Shown in pieces: positions 17,987-27,508 of a stretch of DNA of 64,000 bases. The translations under genes were made by a program, and so were the position numbers. The notes under the pieces are model-generated. The model was not told the DNA's origin. It searched no databases and was given only the letters and a program-made list of their open reading frames with translations. Origin of the DNA: Halocatena marina (GTDB taxonomy: Archaea; Halobacteriota; Halobacteria; Halobacteriales; Haloarculaceae); contig NZ_JALLPK010000001.1 in the NCBI RefSeq assembly GCF_023276375.1, positions 434,001 to 498,000 on the forward strand, written 5' to 3'. Position 1 is the first letter of the stretch. The number at the start of each line of letters is the position of its first letter.

Positions 17987-19686
17987 GTCCACCAGCGACT
18001 GGGGCGAGTGGCGTTCGATCGTCGATCGAACACGCGTGGCTGATCACTCAAGTCGAGCTTCGCCGGAGTTGGCGCCGGATATCAGACACTCCCCGTCAGC
18101 TCGTTGGGCTCGCAATCACCGGACTGTTCATGCTGCCGGTGATGGCTGTCGCGGTTGGTGGAGCGTACGCGTTCGGGGTGGCGGCAGGCACCGATTCGTT
18201 CGTCGATCATCTTTCGATCGCCCGTATGGTTGTCGCGGGACTAGCGGCGTTTGTGACGCTGTTGGTCATCATCGCCACGATTCAGGAGTACGGTAAGCTC
18301 GAAGAACCCGAAGCAGTGTTGACGGCGATTCCGCACTACGAGGCTGTTTTTGGACTCTTGCTGTTGAATTACGTCTCCTTTGTGGGTCTGGCTGCGATCC
18401 CAATCGTTGGGATGGCGATCGCGTTTGCGATCGGTGCTAGCTCATTCGTGAGTGCTCCGATCATTGCCATCGTACTGTTTGCGGTGGTGGCACTTTCGAC
18501 GACCCTCGGATTCGCAGTCGGACAGGCTGTCCGAACTGTTGGTGCTCGGGTCGCCTTCGTCGCACGCTTTAAGACTATTATCGGCGTGCTTGCCTTTATT
18601 GCGTACTTTGGTCTCTTGGCTTCTGGTAGCTTTGCTACCATCTTCGAACCGGTTCTCTCTGTGCTCGAAAAGACGCCACTCGGCTGGCTCGCCGACCTCG
18701 CGCTCGTTGCAGCGCCAGACCCTTCAATTGGAATCGTCCGACCAGCCGCGGCCGCCGTGGTCTTGCTTGCCGGGATTGGTTTGTCGATGTGGCTTGCTGT
18801 TCGACTCAGCGGTGTGCTCTGGTACACCGAATCAGTACGGCCTGCGAGCGAGAACGCTGACAACCGCTCGGCTGACAGAGCAAGCAGTACAGACGGTACT
18901 CCCCGAACCAACATCATGTCAACGGGGATTGCAGGCCAGATATTCGGTGGGTACGTCTCCCAACCGACCCTACAGATCGCTCTGAAGAGCTGGCGACGGA
19001 CGTACCGATCACCACTGAAACTCCAATACGCCGTCATCCCAGTATTTTTTCTGATTGCACCGGTTCAGGAGAGTGTCGAAACTGGAGACGTCGTCGCTGT
19101 ATTACCGGTCTTGATTGCGATCATCGGTGCGTGGGCGACGGGGACAGCGTTCACACTCAACCCGCTGGGTGATGAAGGAAGCGTATTGCCGATCACGCTT
19201 ACGTCGGGAGTATCGGGCCGACGGCTACTCGGTGGGCTGGTGTTCGCTGGCACCGTCGTCGGGGGTTTGTTGACCGTGCTGCTCGCTGTGGGTCTCGGTC
19301 TCGCCAGCCCATTGGACGTTTCGACCACGTTGGTGACCGGAACACTCGCTGGTGTTCTCTGTGTTGGCGCATGTATGATTGGCGTCGGTGTCGGTACCAC
19401 ATTCCCAAAGTTCGAGTATACGCGTATTTCTCGGAGTCGAAAGGCGATTCTCCCGGGATTCTCGGCGTTTGTGGTCTATTCGCTAGTCTTGGTGGTGGTC
19501 TCGTTACCGGGCCTCCTTGGAGGGGTGCCACTGGCGTCCGACTGGCTTAGCGAACTGCTCGGCGTCTCTGCACAGCTGCTCTCGCTGGCTGGACTTACTG
19601 TCACAACCGTGCTGGTGGGTATGACCGGATGGTTCAGTCTCCGATCGGCTGCTGAGAAGATTGATGGCTACACGCCCGATCGTTGA
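17983..19686 (+). CDS. ABC-2-type transporter permease
   Basis: The 567-residue membrane protein has roughly 12-14 hydrophobic helices, for example LAITGLFMLPVMAVAVGG, LLLNYVSFVGLAAIPIVG, IIGVLAFIAYFGLLASG and AFVVYSLVLVVVSLPGLL. A hydrophilic Ser/Asp-rich cytoplasmic loop (residues about 285-320) splits it into two halves. The N-terminal amphipathic stretch (ITQVELRRSWRRISDTPRQ) is typical of ABC-2 exporters. It is translationally coupled to the ATPase. Substrate unknown. Confidence 0.88.
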   Translation: MSPPATGASGVRSSIEHAWLITQVELRRSWRRISDTPRQLVGLAITGLFMLPVMAVAVGGAYAFGVAAGTDSFVDHLSIARMVVAGLAAFVTLLVIIATIQEYGKLEEPEAVLTAIPHYEAVFGLLLLNYVSFVGLAAIPIVGMAIAFAIGASSFVSAPIIAIVLFAVVALSTTLGFAVGQAVRTVGARVAFVARFKTIIGVLAFIAYFGLLASGSFATIFEPVLSVLEKTPLGWLADLALVAAPDPSIGIVRPAAAAVVLLAGIGLSMWLAVRLSGVLWYTESVRPASENADNRSADRASSTDGTPRTNIMSTGIAGQIFGGYVSQPTLQIALKSWRRTYRSPLKLQYAVIPVFFLIAPVQESVETGDVVAVLPVLIAIIGAWATGTAFTLNPLGDEGSVLPITLTSGVSGRRLLGGLVFAGTVVGGLLTVLLAVGLGLASPLDVSTTLVTGTLAGVLCVGACMIGVGVGTTFPKFEYTRISRSRKAILPGFSAFVVYSLVLVVVSLPGLLGGVPLASDWLSELLGVSAQLLSLAGLTVTTVLVGMTGWFSLRSAAEKIDGYTPDR

Positions 19687-19760
19687 ACGACCCACACTGT
19701 CGACCGGTATTCCAGTCTCTCATGGCGTATCTGTTATCAGAATGAACGAGTAATGAACGC

Positions 19761-19928
19761 TTACTTTCCGGGTTTGCGTCGTTGATACGACCGGTAGCTC
19801 ATCGCTACACCGTCTGTGATGACTGTCTCACGGACCTCTTCGTCAGATTCGGAAATTTGCACTGGTTCGTCACTGATCTCAGAATCGTCGAATCGATCAT
19901 AGACGTATGGAGTGTCATTCCATATCAT
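19761..19928 (-). CDS. Small hypothetical protein
   Basis: A 55-residue frame runs from ATG 19926-19928 (MIWNDTPYVYDRFDDSEISD) to TAA 19761-19763. The composition is halophile-like: an acidic middle (SESDEEVRETVITDG) with a basic tail (YRSYQRRKPGK). A TATA-like AT-rich stretch (TATAAAAAATT on the plus strand, 19949-19960) lies upstream. I do not recognise a family; coding is plausible but not proven. Confidence 0.55.
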   Translation of the reverse strand: MIWNDTPYVYDRFDDSEISDEPVQISESDEEVRETVITDGVAMSYRSYQRRKPGK

Positions 19929-19972
19929 ACACCTGTGTTAGATGCAATACTATAAAAAATTTTCCTCGATGA

Positions 19973-20752
19973 TCATAGAATAGAGGTAATATCGGCCAGT
20001 GTATCGATCACGTGATCCGGTGGGGGGCTGGCAGTTTCTGGACCTGTTCCGTTGGCCAGCCCAGAACGGACGAGTGCTGTCGTCATCCCCGCTCGCTCAC
20101 CGAAAGCGATGTCAGTATCGATCTTATCACCCACTACGAGGTAGTCTTCGGGCTGATATTCGAGCGTTTCGAGGACCACCTCGATCGTTTCAGGAGCGGG
20201 TTTACCGAGGACAACGTCTGGTTCACGTCCTGCGACCCCGGCGACAGCGTTGGTGATGGCTCCCGATCCGGGCATTGGACGACCATCGTCGTTCGGATAG
20301 ACGATATCTGGATCGGTGGCGACGAATGACGCTGCTCCATCGAGTGCCCACAACCCGTTTGCCAAATCCTCATACCCGAAACTGTAGTCGTAGGAAGTAA
20401 CGACCACGTCAGCTGCGTCGGGCTCGTCGGTCAGCTTAACGTTGTTGTCTTTCAGTTGTTCGCACAGTCCAGAACTGCCGATGACGAACACCTGGTCTGT
20501 TGCGTGATTGGTGGCCAGATAGCGCGCTGTCACGGTTCCTGCCGAAAGAAGTTCCTCGGGACCGACGCGAACTCCCATCGTGGTAAGACGCTCAGCGTAC
20601 GTTTCGCGCGTCTGTGTGGGATTGTTCGTCAGAAAGAGAACCGAAAGACCCTGTTCACGGAGACGTTCGATGGCATCCGAAACGCCCGGTATCAGCGTAT
20701 TTCCTTGATAAACAGTTCCGTCGAGATCGACAACAACACCCCGGAAGTCCAT
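19973..20752 (-). CDS. HAD-IIA family phosphatase (NagD-like)
   Basis: The 259-residue protein shows the HAD-IIA pattern: nucleophile VVVDLDGTVYQGN, motif II FLTNNPTQTRETYAERL, the C2 cap with VVTSYDYSFGYEDL and FVATDPDIVYPNDDG, then VLGKPAPETIEVVL and the metal-binding VVGDKIDTDIAFGERAGM. NagD-like enzymes dephosphorylate sugar or nucleotide phosphates. Family members in archaea are often labelled 4-nitrophenylphosphatase-like, and the true substrate is unknown. Confidence 0.9.
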   Translation of the reverse strand: MDFRGVVVDLDGTVYQGNTLIPGVSDAIERLREQGLSVLFLTNNPTQTRETYAERLTTMGVRVGPEELLSAGTVTARYLATNHATDQVFVIGSSGLCEQLKDNNVKLTDEPDAADVVVTSYDYSFGYEDLANGLWALDGAASFVATDPDIVYPNDDGRPMPGSGAITNAVAGVAGREPDVVLGKPAPETIEVVLETLEYQPEDYLVVGDKIDTDIAFGERAGMTTALVRSGLANGTGPETASPPPDHVIDTLADITSIL

Positions 20753-21170
20753 ACACTGGCGACGGTCAGCAGCTTGTTAATCATCTCGATCCGAAATGTA
20801 CTCCATTTTCCTATACGATCGAACTGTCCTCTCTATCGGCCGTTATAACCACAATAACAATGGTAATCAATCATTGATTGTGGGCTGGATAGAAATGAAC
20901 AAAGGTGCGGTGGCCCTACGCAACGTCGCTGAGAAACCGGGACGCTGTCCCGGGTGTAGGCATACCGACGTACGAACGTGGGCGATCGATTCTCAACCGT
21001 CAGAGAGACGCTCTCTACGGTTCGAAAATAGCAATACCGAACTAATAGCGTGTTGGATAATTCCGCATAGAGGTCAGGTAGAATGATGTTGGTAACAACT
21101 CAGAGCGAGCAGTTTGACGACCAGTGCGCTGCACCGAGTCTCCGTGGCTCGGGAGATTGGGGTGGTAGTA
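20753..21170. other. Intergenic region with a GC-rich hairpin
   Basis: No secure gene. A perfect 7-bp stem with a 3-base loop (CCGGGAC-GCT-GTCCCGG, 20937-20953) is present. A weak 63-residue frame (20895-21086, one CPGC) covers the hairpin, but I do not accept it as a gene. Confidence 0.4.
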
Positions 21171-21452
21171 ATGAGTGATGTAAGTAACAAGCACGCAGCG
21201 AGCGTACAGCGTGTGTTCGACGAAGAGAAGTGTTGCACCGAGTTCACAACTGAGCATGGGTTAGAGAACCCGCCTGACAGTGCGTTCTGTTTCGGATTTG
21301 TCTGTCCACAGTGTGGGCGAACAAATCCACTCAAGGGTGATCCATCTGAGTTCCGATCTCAGCCAGTCCGGTGCTTCAGCTGTACATGGGTCACGGTGCT
21401 GGATGCAACGGCGCTTAAACAATTTGTTAGAGAGGTGTCCGATGATGAGTAA
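21171..21452 (+). CDS. Conserved small zinc-ribbon protein
   Basis: The 93-residue protein (ATG 21171, MSDVSNKHAASVQRVFDEEK) has four cysteines in two pairs (FVCPQCGRTNPL and VRCFSCTWVT) forming a probable zinc ribbon. An additional CC lies in EEKCCTEF and FCFGF precedes the ribbon. The C-terminus is acidic (VREVSDDE). It overlaps the next gene by eight bases, suggesting an operon. Function unknown; zinc ribbons of this size often mediate protein or nucleic-acid contact. Confidence 0.65.
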   Translation: MSDVSNKHAASVQRVFDEEKCCTEFTTEHGLENPPDSAFCFGFVCPQCGRTNPLKGDPSEFRSQPVRCFSCTWVTVLDATALKQFVREVSDDE

Positions 21453-21756
21453 ACACATGAAACGATCGACGCGGCGCGTCATGCTTCCGCAAACAGTGAT
21501 TGCCGATCGAAACGTCATACAACTGCTCCGTGAGGAACGCATCGTCGTTCATTTCGACCACGGTGATGACAGTATCTACGTCAAAGCACCGCACGAATCG
21601 GAGATCATTCACGAATTTCCCATGCTGTGCGTTCACGACACCGAGAGCTGCGAACGGACGAGTATCGATTCGCTCGCGCTCAAACGAGCACTCCAACAAC
21701 ACGAGTTCAGTCTCGAAGACGAATCGGACACGCCGTTCAACGATACGAGTGAGTAA
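21445..21756 (+). CDS. Conserved hypothetical protein
   Basis: The 103-residue protein (ATG 21445, with another ATG one codon upstream) reads MSKHMKRSTRRVMLPQTVIA, then VIQLLREERIVVHFDHGDDSIYV and an acidic tail SLEDESDTPFND. No catalytic motif is recognised. The basic N-terminus followed by a beta-rich middle could be a small nucleic-acid or partner-binding domain. The 8-base overlap with the preceding zinc-ribbon gene suggests coexpression. Confidence 0.55.
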   Translation: MSKHMKRSTRRVMLPQTVIADRNVIQLLREERIVVHFDHGDDSIYVKAPHESEIIHEFPMLCVHDTESCERTSIDSLALKRALQQHEFSLEDESDTPFNDTSE

Positions 21757-21777
21757 CGTGCCGGGATGCCACCGGTT

Positions 21778-21879
21778 ATGACGGCAACGACCGGTCCCAC
21801 CGTCACCTTTCTCACCGTCGACGGTAGTGCTATTGCTGGGAAAACTACGACTGCACATGCCACTCCTCTCGAGAAGTGA
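21778..21879 (+). pseudogene. Possible ParA/MinD-like P-loop fragment
   Basis: A 33-residue frame reads VTFLTVDGSAIAGKTTTAHA, resembling the N-terminal beta-strand and deviant Walker A (GKTTTA) of ParA/MinD-type ATPases, then stops at TGA. No continuation was found. It may be a gene remnant or chance. Confidence 0.25.
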
Positions 21880-22103
21880 TCATCCATAGTCGAACGCATC
21901 CGAATGGCTATTATACGATATTTGGGTGACGTTCGGGTTGGTAGCAGACGAGTGCACGTAGCCAAACGAACACAATCACTTTCGCTTCCTCTCGTGTGAG
22001 ATCTGGGATACACAGTGGGTTTTCGCTCGAACCGTTCCGTTCAGCTCTCGATGATACTACCGTTGTTTGTTAACCGAGCGTCGGGCCATGTCTTAAGACC
22101 ATC

Positions 22104-22122
22104 CGGTGTTGTTCAAACACCG
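22104..22122. repeat. Hairpin (7-bp perfect stem, 5-base loop)
   Basis: CGGTGTT-GTTCA-AACACCG, in a region without a gene. It could be a structured RNA or a terminator-like element. Confidence 0.5.
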
Positions 22123-22151
22123 ATTGAACTCTTCCATACGGTTTTGCTATA

Positions 22152-22179
22152 CCGACCCATCGAACGTGATGTGGGTCGG
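22152..22179. repeat. Hairpin (8-bp perfect stem, 12-base loop)
   Basis: CCGACCCA at 22152-22159 pairs with TGGGTCGG at 22172-22179, about 30 bases after the first hairpin. The two may belong to one structured element. Confidence 0.5.
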
Positions 22180-22779
22180 CAGCGTCTACGGCAGAGGAGT
22201 AAGCATACCCATCCATCATCGCTGTTGATCCACTCGTCGCGGGTCATCTATCCGTTCCGTATCTCTGTCACCATTAGCAGGGAACTGGGGAGTTGAACGT
22301 GTGTGTGTGGGCTCGCGGCGTCATGTCCTTCATGCCGGTCGGATACGTCCTCATATCGACCGGATTCTTAGCAGTGAATCAGATTGGATTAGACAACTCA
22401 CCACCAACCGAACAGTGACACTAAGTGGCTCACATCGATGGAGGTCATCGAAACGGTCTACGAGTAGCTATCTTTCTTGTGACTCCGATCGCGTGGGTCG
22501 CCAGTTGGATTTCAACTGCTCGCCGACTGACCGTGATCCTTCGACGGTGCGTCCCCTGAGCACAGACCAATATTCTTCGACAGATATCAGTAATATGACC
22601 GATGTGTATGAATATGGATACTATTGCAGTGCCTCGAGCGAAGCTACTAGCAGACAGATCGGCGCTCGATTAAACGATAGTCAACGGGCTGATTCGTGAT
22701 ACATAAATGACGAGGATTTCGGTCGAATTTCGCGGATTTGCGCTTCGAGACCCCTCTCGAAAAAGTGTATCCCGCATGG

Positions 22780-22787
22780 TTTATATG
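22780..22787 (+). promoter_or_regulatory. TATA-like box upstream of dnaG
   Basis: TTTATATG about 83 bases before the dnaG start. It would give a leader of roughly 55-60 bases if used. Confidence 0.4.
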
Positions 22788-22869
22788 TCGATAGCCGCCA
22801 TTTTAGAGTGTCTCATGCGACGCGCATGGACAGCATCACGATCACGCCCAACCGGGCACTCACACAATC

Positions 22870-24279
22870 ATGTACGATACTGCGAAATATCTCATACACG
22901 CCAATATCACTGCAGAGGGGGTGGTCGAGCGTAGTGACGTCGTCGGGGCCATCTTCGGTCAGACAGAAGGCTTACTCGGGGACGAACTCGACCTCCGCGA
23001 CCTGCAGGACTCATCGAAGGTCGGTCGTATCGATGTCGACATCAATTCAGAGCACGGTCAGTCGTTCGGAACGGTCACCATTGCAAGCGGCTTAGATCAG
23101 GTCGAAACCGCGATTCTTGCTGCTTCACTCGAAACAATCGAGCGCGTTGGACCGTGCCGGTCGAGAGTCGAAATAGACCGTATTGAGGACGTCCGAGCCG
23201 CAAAACGCCGGACAATCGTCGACCGAGCGAAAACGCTACTTGGAGAAGCGTTTGACGGAGGGATACTCACGAGCGAAGAACTCGTCGAGGAGGTTCGTCG
23301 CTCGATCCGCGTCGATGACATCACCGAGTATCAGGGCCTGCCAGCGGGTCCTCGCGTCGCGGATTCGGACGCTATCATCGTCGTTGAGGGACGTGCGGAC
23401 GTGCTCACACTCCTCCAGTACGGCGTGAAGAACGCCATTGGCGTCGAAGGCACAAACATCCCCGAACCGATCATTGAACTCACAGACGGACGCACAGTCA
23501 CCGCGTTCTTCGACGGCGACCGTGGTGGTGATCTCATCCTCAAAGAACTCGCGCAGGTAGCGGATGTCGATTACGTCGCCATCACTCCGACCGACCAGAA
23601 CGTCGAAGATCTCTCCCGCGGTGGCGTTATGAAAGCACTCAGGGAGAAAATCCCGTACGAACTGGTTGCCGAGGCAAATACACCGCGCGAAGCAATGGCG
23701 GCAACTGACGGAAGTACTCGCCCTGCACCACCAGCAGCTGCACCACCACAACTCGATCACGAATCCGACGAAACAGCGAACACAGAACCAGACGAAAAAC
23801 GAACAGAAACACTCGGACCAGAACCCGACACAGACGACGAAGGAACCGACGAGGCGGATACCGGACTGGAAACAAGCGAGATAACAGACACTGAGATCGA
23901 TAGAAAAACAGAGTCCAACTCCGACTCCAACTCCAGTTCTACCTCTGCCTCTGATACATCTCCTGCGGTAGCGCCAGAGACGCTTCATGGTCACGTCCGG
24001 CAGGTCATCATTGACGACACTGGAGCGGTCCGCCTGCTCGATGAGATGTTTGTTACGCTTGATGATGCTCCCGCTGTAGAGGCGTTCGATCGGATCAAAG
24101 CAATTGATACCGTTCCCACGTCGGTCGTCCTTGACGATGAACTGAGCCAGCGCGTTCTCGATATCGCTGCCCAGCGTGGGGTGGATCAGATTATCGCAAA
24201 AAGTATGGGCGATTTTGTGAAGCAGCCAGCAACTGTCCGCATCCGAACCGCAGAACAGCTCATTCCGTCGGAAGCATAA
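22870..24279 (+). CDS. dnaG: Archaeal DnaG-type primase
   Basis: The 469-residue protein is an archaeal DnaG, a Toprim-domain protein associated with the archaeal exosome as well as primase-type RNA synthesis. The N-terminus MYDTAKYLIHANITAEGVVE is diagnostic. The Toprim domain shows VVEGRADVLTLL (about residue 170) and TAFFDGDRGGDLIL (about residue 212). A long, acidic, Ser/Thr/Glu-rich linker (about 280-380, with a Ser-Asn/Asp run coded by hexanucleotide repeats near 23910-23945) leads to a conserved C-terminal domain (HGHVRQVIIDDTGAVRLLDE to the end). The linker is probably disordered. Confidence 0.96.
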   Translation: MYDTAKYLIHANITAEGVVERSDVVGAIFGQTEGLLGDELDLRDLQDSSKVGRIDVDINSEHGQSFGTVTIASGLDQVETAILAASLETIERVGPCRSRVEIDRIEDVRAAKRRTIVDRAKTLLGEAFDGGILTSEELVEEVRRSIRVDDITEYQGLPAGPRVADSDAIIVVEGRADVLTLLQYGVKNAIGVEGTNIPEPIIELTDGRTVTAFFDGDRGGDLILKELAQVADVDYVAITPTDQNVEDLSRGGVMKALREKIPYELVAEANTPREAMAATDGSTRPAPPAAAPPQLDHESDETANTEPDEKRTETLGPEPDTDDEGTDEADTGLETSEITDTEIDRKTESNSDSNSSSTSASDTSPAVAPETLHGHVRQVIIDDTGAVRLLDEMFVTLDDAPAVEAFDRIKAIDTVPTSVVLDDELSQRVLDIAAQRGVDQIIAKSMGDFVKQPATVRIRTAEQLIPSEA

Positions 24280-24347
24280 TTCAGAAGTCTGATCCGACCG
24301 AAACGTCACATTCGAACAGCCAACCTCGGTGTTGGTCTCCGTTTTCG

Positions 24348-25439
24348 TTATCCTTCGTTGGTTTCTGATTCGGTTTGTCCGTATCCTTCTGCGCTGATGT
24401 TAGCCTCGGGAACGCCAACTGCTTTGAGTGCCTCGGTAAGGTCGTGTATCATAGTGTTGATACCACACGCATAGACTTCCATGGAGTTCGGATCGAGCTG
24501 GGCGTCGATATCGAGACGAGGCTCTTCGTCGAGATACATTCGAAGGTCTTCATCCAGAGCAGACGAATCGACCGTTTCAGGATCGAAGTATTTCATCATT
24601 GTCTGCTGTACGTACGCATTCTCGCCTTTCCAGAGTGAGAGGTACGTTTCCCGTGTCAGGGTCGGGACGAAATGGAACTGCTCGTATTTTTCCTCAAGGT
24701 CGCGGAATGCATCGCGGTATGGGAGGTCGTCTTCCCACGCTCCTCCGAGGAAGAGCCAGATATCACGTGGCTTATCCTCGAATAGATGATGTTCTTCCTC
24801 GAACGTGTAGTCAATCATTGATTTGAACGGTGCGATACCGGTTCCGGTCGCGCTGAAGACGAGGTCCCGCTCGGATGGGTCTGCAAGGACGAAATCCCCG
24901 CTCGGACCCCGAATCGAAATAGTGTCCCCTTCATCGAGCGTCTCACAGAGTGTCGGCGTCAACGTCCCATCGGGGACACGCTGCACACAGAGCTCCGTTT
25001 CATCGCTGTTGGGTGAGCTTGCAATGGAATACGGCCGAGACGTTCCGTCGTAGCGGAGTGTGACGTACTGACCGGGGACAAATTGTAACGAATCGTCTGT
25101 CTGAAACCGAAGCGACACCAGCATCGGATGATCACGTTCGTAGCGATCCTGTAGTGTATCGAGCTTCGTCGCTAGCACCCCCCGATTTTCACCCTCTGCG
25201 TCGTCCGTGTCGGGTATCAACACGTCTCGAAGACTAGCCCAGTCAAGATTGTTCGCACCATCCACATCATCGAGGTATTCTTTCTCGTTGTATACTTCGA
25301 GAAGAAGTTCCACAGCGTCGATGACCTCTTCATGCCGTACTCGATCCATCGGCTCGATACCGGTGATTGTCGCGGCATCGGAAACGAGCGGCAAGTCCTC
25401 AGCAGCGTCGTGCTGTGAGTTATGCGACGCGATCTGCAT
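24348..25439 (-). CDS. FAD/NAD(P)-binding oxidoreductase of the ferredoxin-reductase fold
   Basis: This 363-residue protein has an acidic helical N-terminal extension of about 100 residues (VIDAVELLLEVYNEKEYLDD). It is followed by an FNR-like module: FAD-binding FVPGQYVTLRYDGTSRPYSI, the phosphate-binding SIRGPSGDFVL, nucleotide-binding SATGTGIAPFKSMI and a C-terminal MEVYACGINTMIHDLTEAL. It lacks a ferredoxin domain, so it must transfer electrons to or from a separate partner. The N-terminal extension could be the partner-binding region. Partner unknown. Confidence 0.85.
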   Translation of the reverse strand: MQIASHNSQHDAAEDLPLVSDAATITGIEPMDRVRHEEVIDAVELLLEVYNEKEYLDDVDGANNLDWASLRDVLIPDTDDAEGENRGVLATKLDTLQDRYERDHPMLVSLRFQTDDSLQFVPGQYVTLRYDGTSRPYSIASSPNSDETELCVQRVPDGTLTPTLCETLDEGDTISIRGPSGDFVLADPSERDLVFSATGTGIAPFKSMIDYTFEEEHHLFEDKPRDIWLFLGGAWEDDLPYRDAFRDLEEKYEQFHFVPTLTRETYLSLWKGENAYVQQTMMKYFDPETVDSSALDEDLRMYLDEEPRLDIDAQLDPNSMEVYACGINTMIHDLTEALKAVGVPEANISAEGYGQTESETNEG

Positions 25440-25610
25440 GACGACGATTGGGTGTGGACATGTTTAAATTGTCGGAGTTATGATTTCAATTGCTGAAATG
25501 ATAATTGTATCGTAGTATGGCGATGATATGCGTGGAAATAGATTCGTAGTCGAATAATGATGGAAGTTTGTAATGATATATGAATGCAGCAGAACGAACC
25601 GAACACTGGT

Positions 25611-26126
25611 TCACGACTGGAACGTGGGCCCGGAGCCGAGCGGTTTCGAGAGCAACAGCCCGTCTCGTCGTTCCGTTTCCTGACCGTGACCGTGTTCGTA
25701 ATGCTCGGGTAGTCTGTCGATCACTTGGAAGCCGTGTGTTTCGTAGAATCCTCGTGCGGTTGTATCGTCAGCCCGTGCGGTTAGTAGGAGTTCGTCGGCG
25801 TCTGTGCGTTCAATGACTGATTTGAGGAGAGATGAGCCGTATCCTTCACGACGATGGTGTGGGTCAACGGCGAGTTCGGCAAGATAACACTGAGCGCCTT
25901 CTGTATCTGTCTCTCTACCTGTGGCTTGATCAACGGCGTCTGTTTCGGGCTGTCCCGTCACCGAGAGCGCGTAACCGATCGGTGTGTCCGTCGTTGTCGT
26001 TGCCACGAGACAGGTGGCTCCCCCGTGGACTGCGCTGTCGAGCAGCGCTGGCCATGGCGAAGTGAGTGATGCCCGCTGAATCGACTTGAGTATCGGCATA
26101 TCCGTGGACACAGCCTCGCGGATCAC
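25611..26126 (-). CDS. GNAT acetyltransferase (RimI-like)
   Basis: The 171-residue protein from GTG 26124-26126 (IREAVSTDMPILKSIQRASL) has the GNAT fold with the acetyl-CoA loop YLAELAVDPHHRREGYGSSLLK and the C-terminal RADDTTARGFYETHGFQVID. It resembles RimI-type N-alpha-acetyltransferases, but a short acidic insert (TGRETDTEGAQC) precedes the core. The start overlaps the stop of the DUF92 gene (GTGA), so coupling is likely and the longer upstream frame is not used. Confidence 0.85.
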   Translation of the reverse strand: MIREAVSTDMPILKSIQRASLTSPWPALLDSAVHGGATCLVATTTTDTPIGYALSVTGQPETDAVDQATGRETDTEGAQCYLAELAVDPHHRREGYGSSLLKSVIERTDADELLLTARADDTTARGFYETHGFQVIDRLPEHYEHGHGQETERRDGLLLSKPLGSGPTFQS

Positions 26127-27508
26127 AGTACCACGACGCTGGTTGCGAGCGACAGCGCGATGGCGACGATCGAGGCAACGAGCGTCGCGAGGAAGTTGAC
26201 AGCCATATTGTCGAGCACTACTCCTTCCATGGTCGCACCGAGAAGGCTGTCGGTGGTCATGCCTGCAATACCAGCAACGACAATAACGCTCACTCCGAGG
26301 GCCGAGAGGTCGAAGAATGCGACAGCGATCCCAGCAACGATTCCGGCCCCGACAACACCAGCGAGTTCTCCTTGCCACGTGACACCGCCGTCGGTGCCCG
26401 GTGGAACGGGTTCCAGCGTAGTGATGAGTCGTGGATTATCGTAGAGTCCACCGATCTCACTCGAAAGCGTATCGCTCATAGCGGCGGCGATTGCTCCGGT
26501 GAATGCGAACAGAAACAGCGTCTCCGGCACTCCGAGGGGATCGCTCGCTGCGCTACCGATAACCGCGACGAGCGCAACAGCCGAGTTTGCGAGGACGTTT
26601 CCGCTCCCTCGTGCGCCCTCGTTGTCTTCTGCAAGCCCACGACTGCGTTTCGTGTCGTAGCGGAACTTGGTTGCCAGACCCCCAACCATGAAAAATGAGA
26701 TCAGAACCGCGAACCACCCATAGCTACCGAGTACGATCGTCAACAGCGAAAGGAGAACCCCCGAGAGCATTCCGGTGACGGATGCGGTTTCGAGCGCGTA
26801 CGAGAGATACCCGAACACGATGGTGATGATGAGCGCACTAATCACCGTCATCGGATCGAGAGAAGGCAGAAGGTCTGCAAACAACCACAGTGCAAACGCA
26901 ACTGTAAGCATCACGAGCGGATCGTCACGATCGAACAACACCGAACGAAGGAGCGCGGCCATCAAGGCACCGCTCGACGCGAGAAAGACGGCAAGCGGGA
27001 CGTCAAACGACTCTCCCGTGACGACTGTCGTCAGCCCTTGTGCTAGCAAGCCAGCGATAAACGCGGCCGTAACGAAAACCGTCACCAGCATGAACGAGTC
27101 GTCTGTCCACTCGGTAGTGAGCTTCTCGGCGAGATTACCGTAGACGAGCAGCAGAACGCTTGCGATGAACACCGCGATCGGCATCCCGAACTGGAGGGTA
27201 ACCACCGTGAGACCAGCAGCAGCGAGACAGAAGCTTGCCAGCCCGTAGAGCCGACCCTCCTCGTAATCACCCGGGAACGCAAAGAGATCGAAGAGCGGAC
27301 CGTGGCTCGTGATCAACGAAAGCAGCGTCACCGCGAGAAACGGGACGCTGACGAGAACCGTCATGGCGTGTGAGTGGCTGAGAATCGACGCGATCGGCAC
27401 GGACTCTACTAGTGACGAGAACCGGTCCAGTTCCACGAATACCGGCACGAGGAGGGCGATTGACCCAACAAAAGCGAATCCTATTGCCCGCCGGACTGTG
27501 GAAGACAC
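26123..27508 (-). CDS. DUF92 multi-pass membrane protein
   Basis: This 461-residue protein has about 12 or more hydrophobic helices, and the conserved DUF92/TMEM19 core is at the C-terminal half: AAAMSDTLSSEIGGLYDNPRLITTLEPV, then PPGTDGGVTWQGELAGVVGA and the ending TTDSLLGATMEGVVLDN. The N-terminal half (about 200 residues) is a separate set of helices. DUF92 proteins are related to CTP-dependent phytol/dolichol-type kinases, and in haloarchaea they often lie close to the cis-prenyltransferase gene uppS, as here. A role in isoprenoid phosphate metabolism is therefore plausible but unproven. Confidence 0.88.
   Translation of the reverse strand: MSSTVRRAIGFAFVGSIALLVPVFVELDRFSSLVESVPIASILSHSHAMTVLVSVPFLAVTLLSLITSHGPLFDLFAFPGDYEEGRLYGLASFCLAAAGLTVVTLQFGMPIAVFIASVLLLVYGNLAEKLTTEWTDDSFMLVTVFVTAAFIAGLLAQGLTTVVTGESFDVPLAVFLASSGALMAALLRSVLFDRDDPLVMLTVAFALWLFADLLPSLDPMTVISALIITIVFGYLSYALETASVTGMLSGVLLSLLTIVLGSYGWFAVLISFFMVGGLATKFRYDTKRSRGLAEDNEGARGSGNVLANSAVALVAVIGSAASDPLGVPETLFLFAFTGAIAAAMSDTLSSEIGGLYDNPRLITTLEPVPPGTDGGVTWQGELAGVVGAGIVAGIAVAFFDLSALGVSVIVVAGIAGMTTDSLLGATMEGVVLDNMAVNFLATLVASIVAIALSLATSVVVL

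Larger units (their letters stand above)
21757..22869. other. Gene-poor 1.1-kb region with hairpins before dnaG
   Basis: No intact gene seen on either strand. It contains a possible P-loop ATPase remnant (21778-21879), two perfect hairpins (22104-22122; 22152-22159 with 22172-22179), and the probable dnaG promoter near 22780. The composition is less halophile-like than the flanks. Confidence 0.5.

Noticed and set aside
20895-21086. 63-residue plus-strand frame with CPGC
   Set aside because: It lies across a GC hairpin, has a single Cys pair and a non-halophile tail; not enough to call a gene.
23236-24309. 357-residue minus-strand frame
   Set aside because: It is antisense to dnaG and its content is dominated by Cys/Val/Gly codons produced by the dnaG linker repeat.
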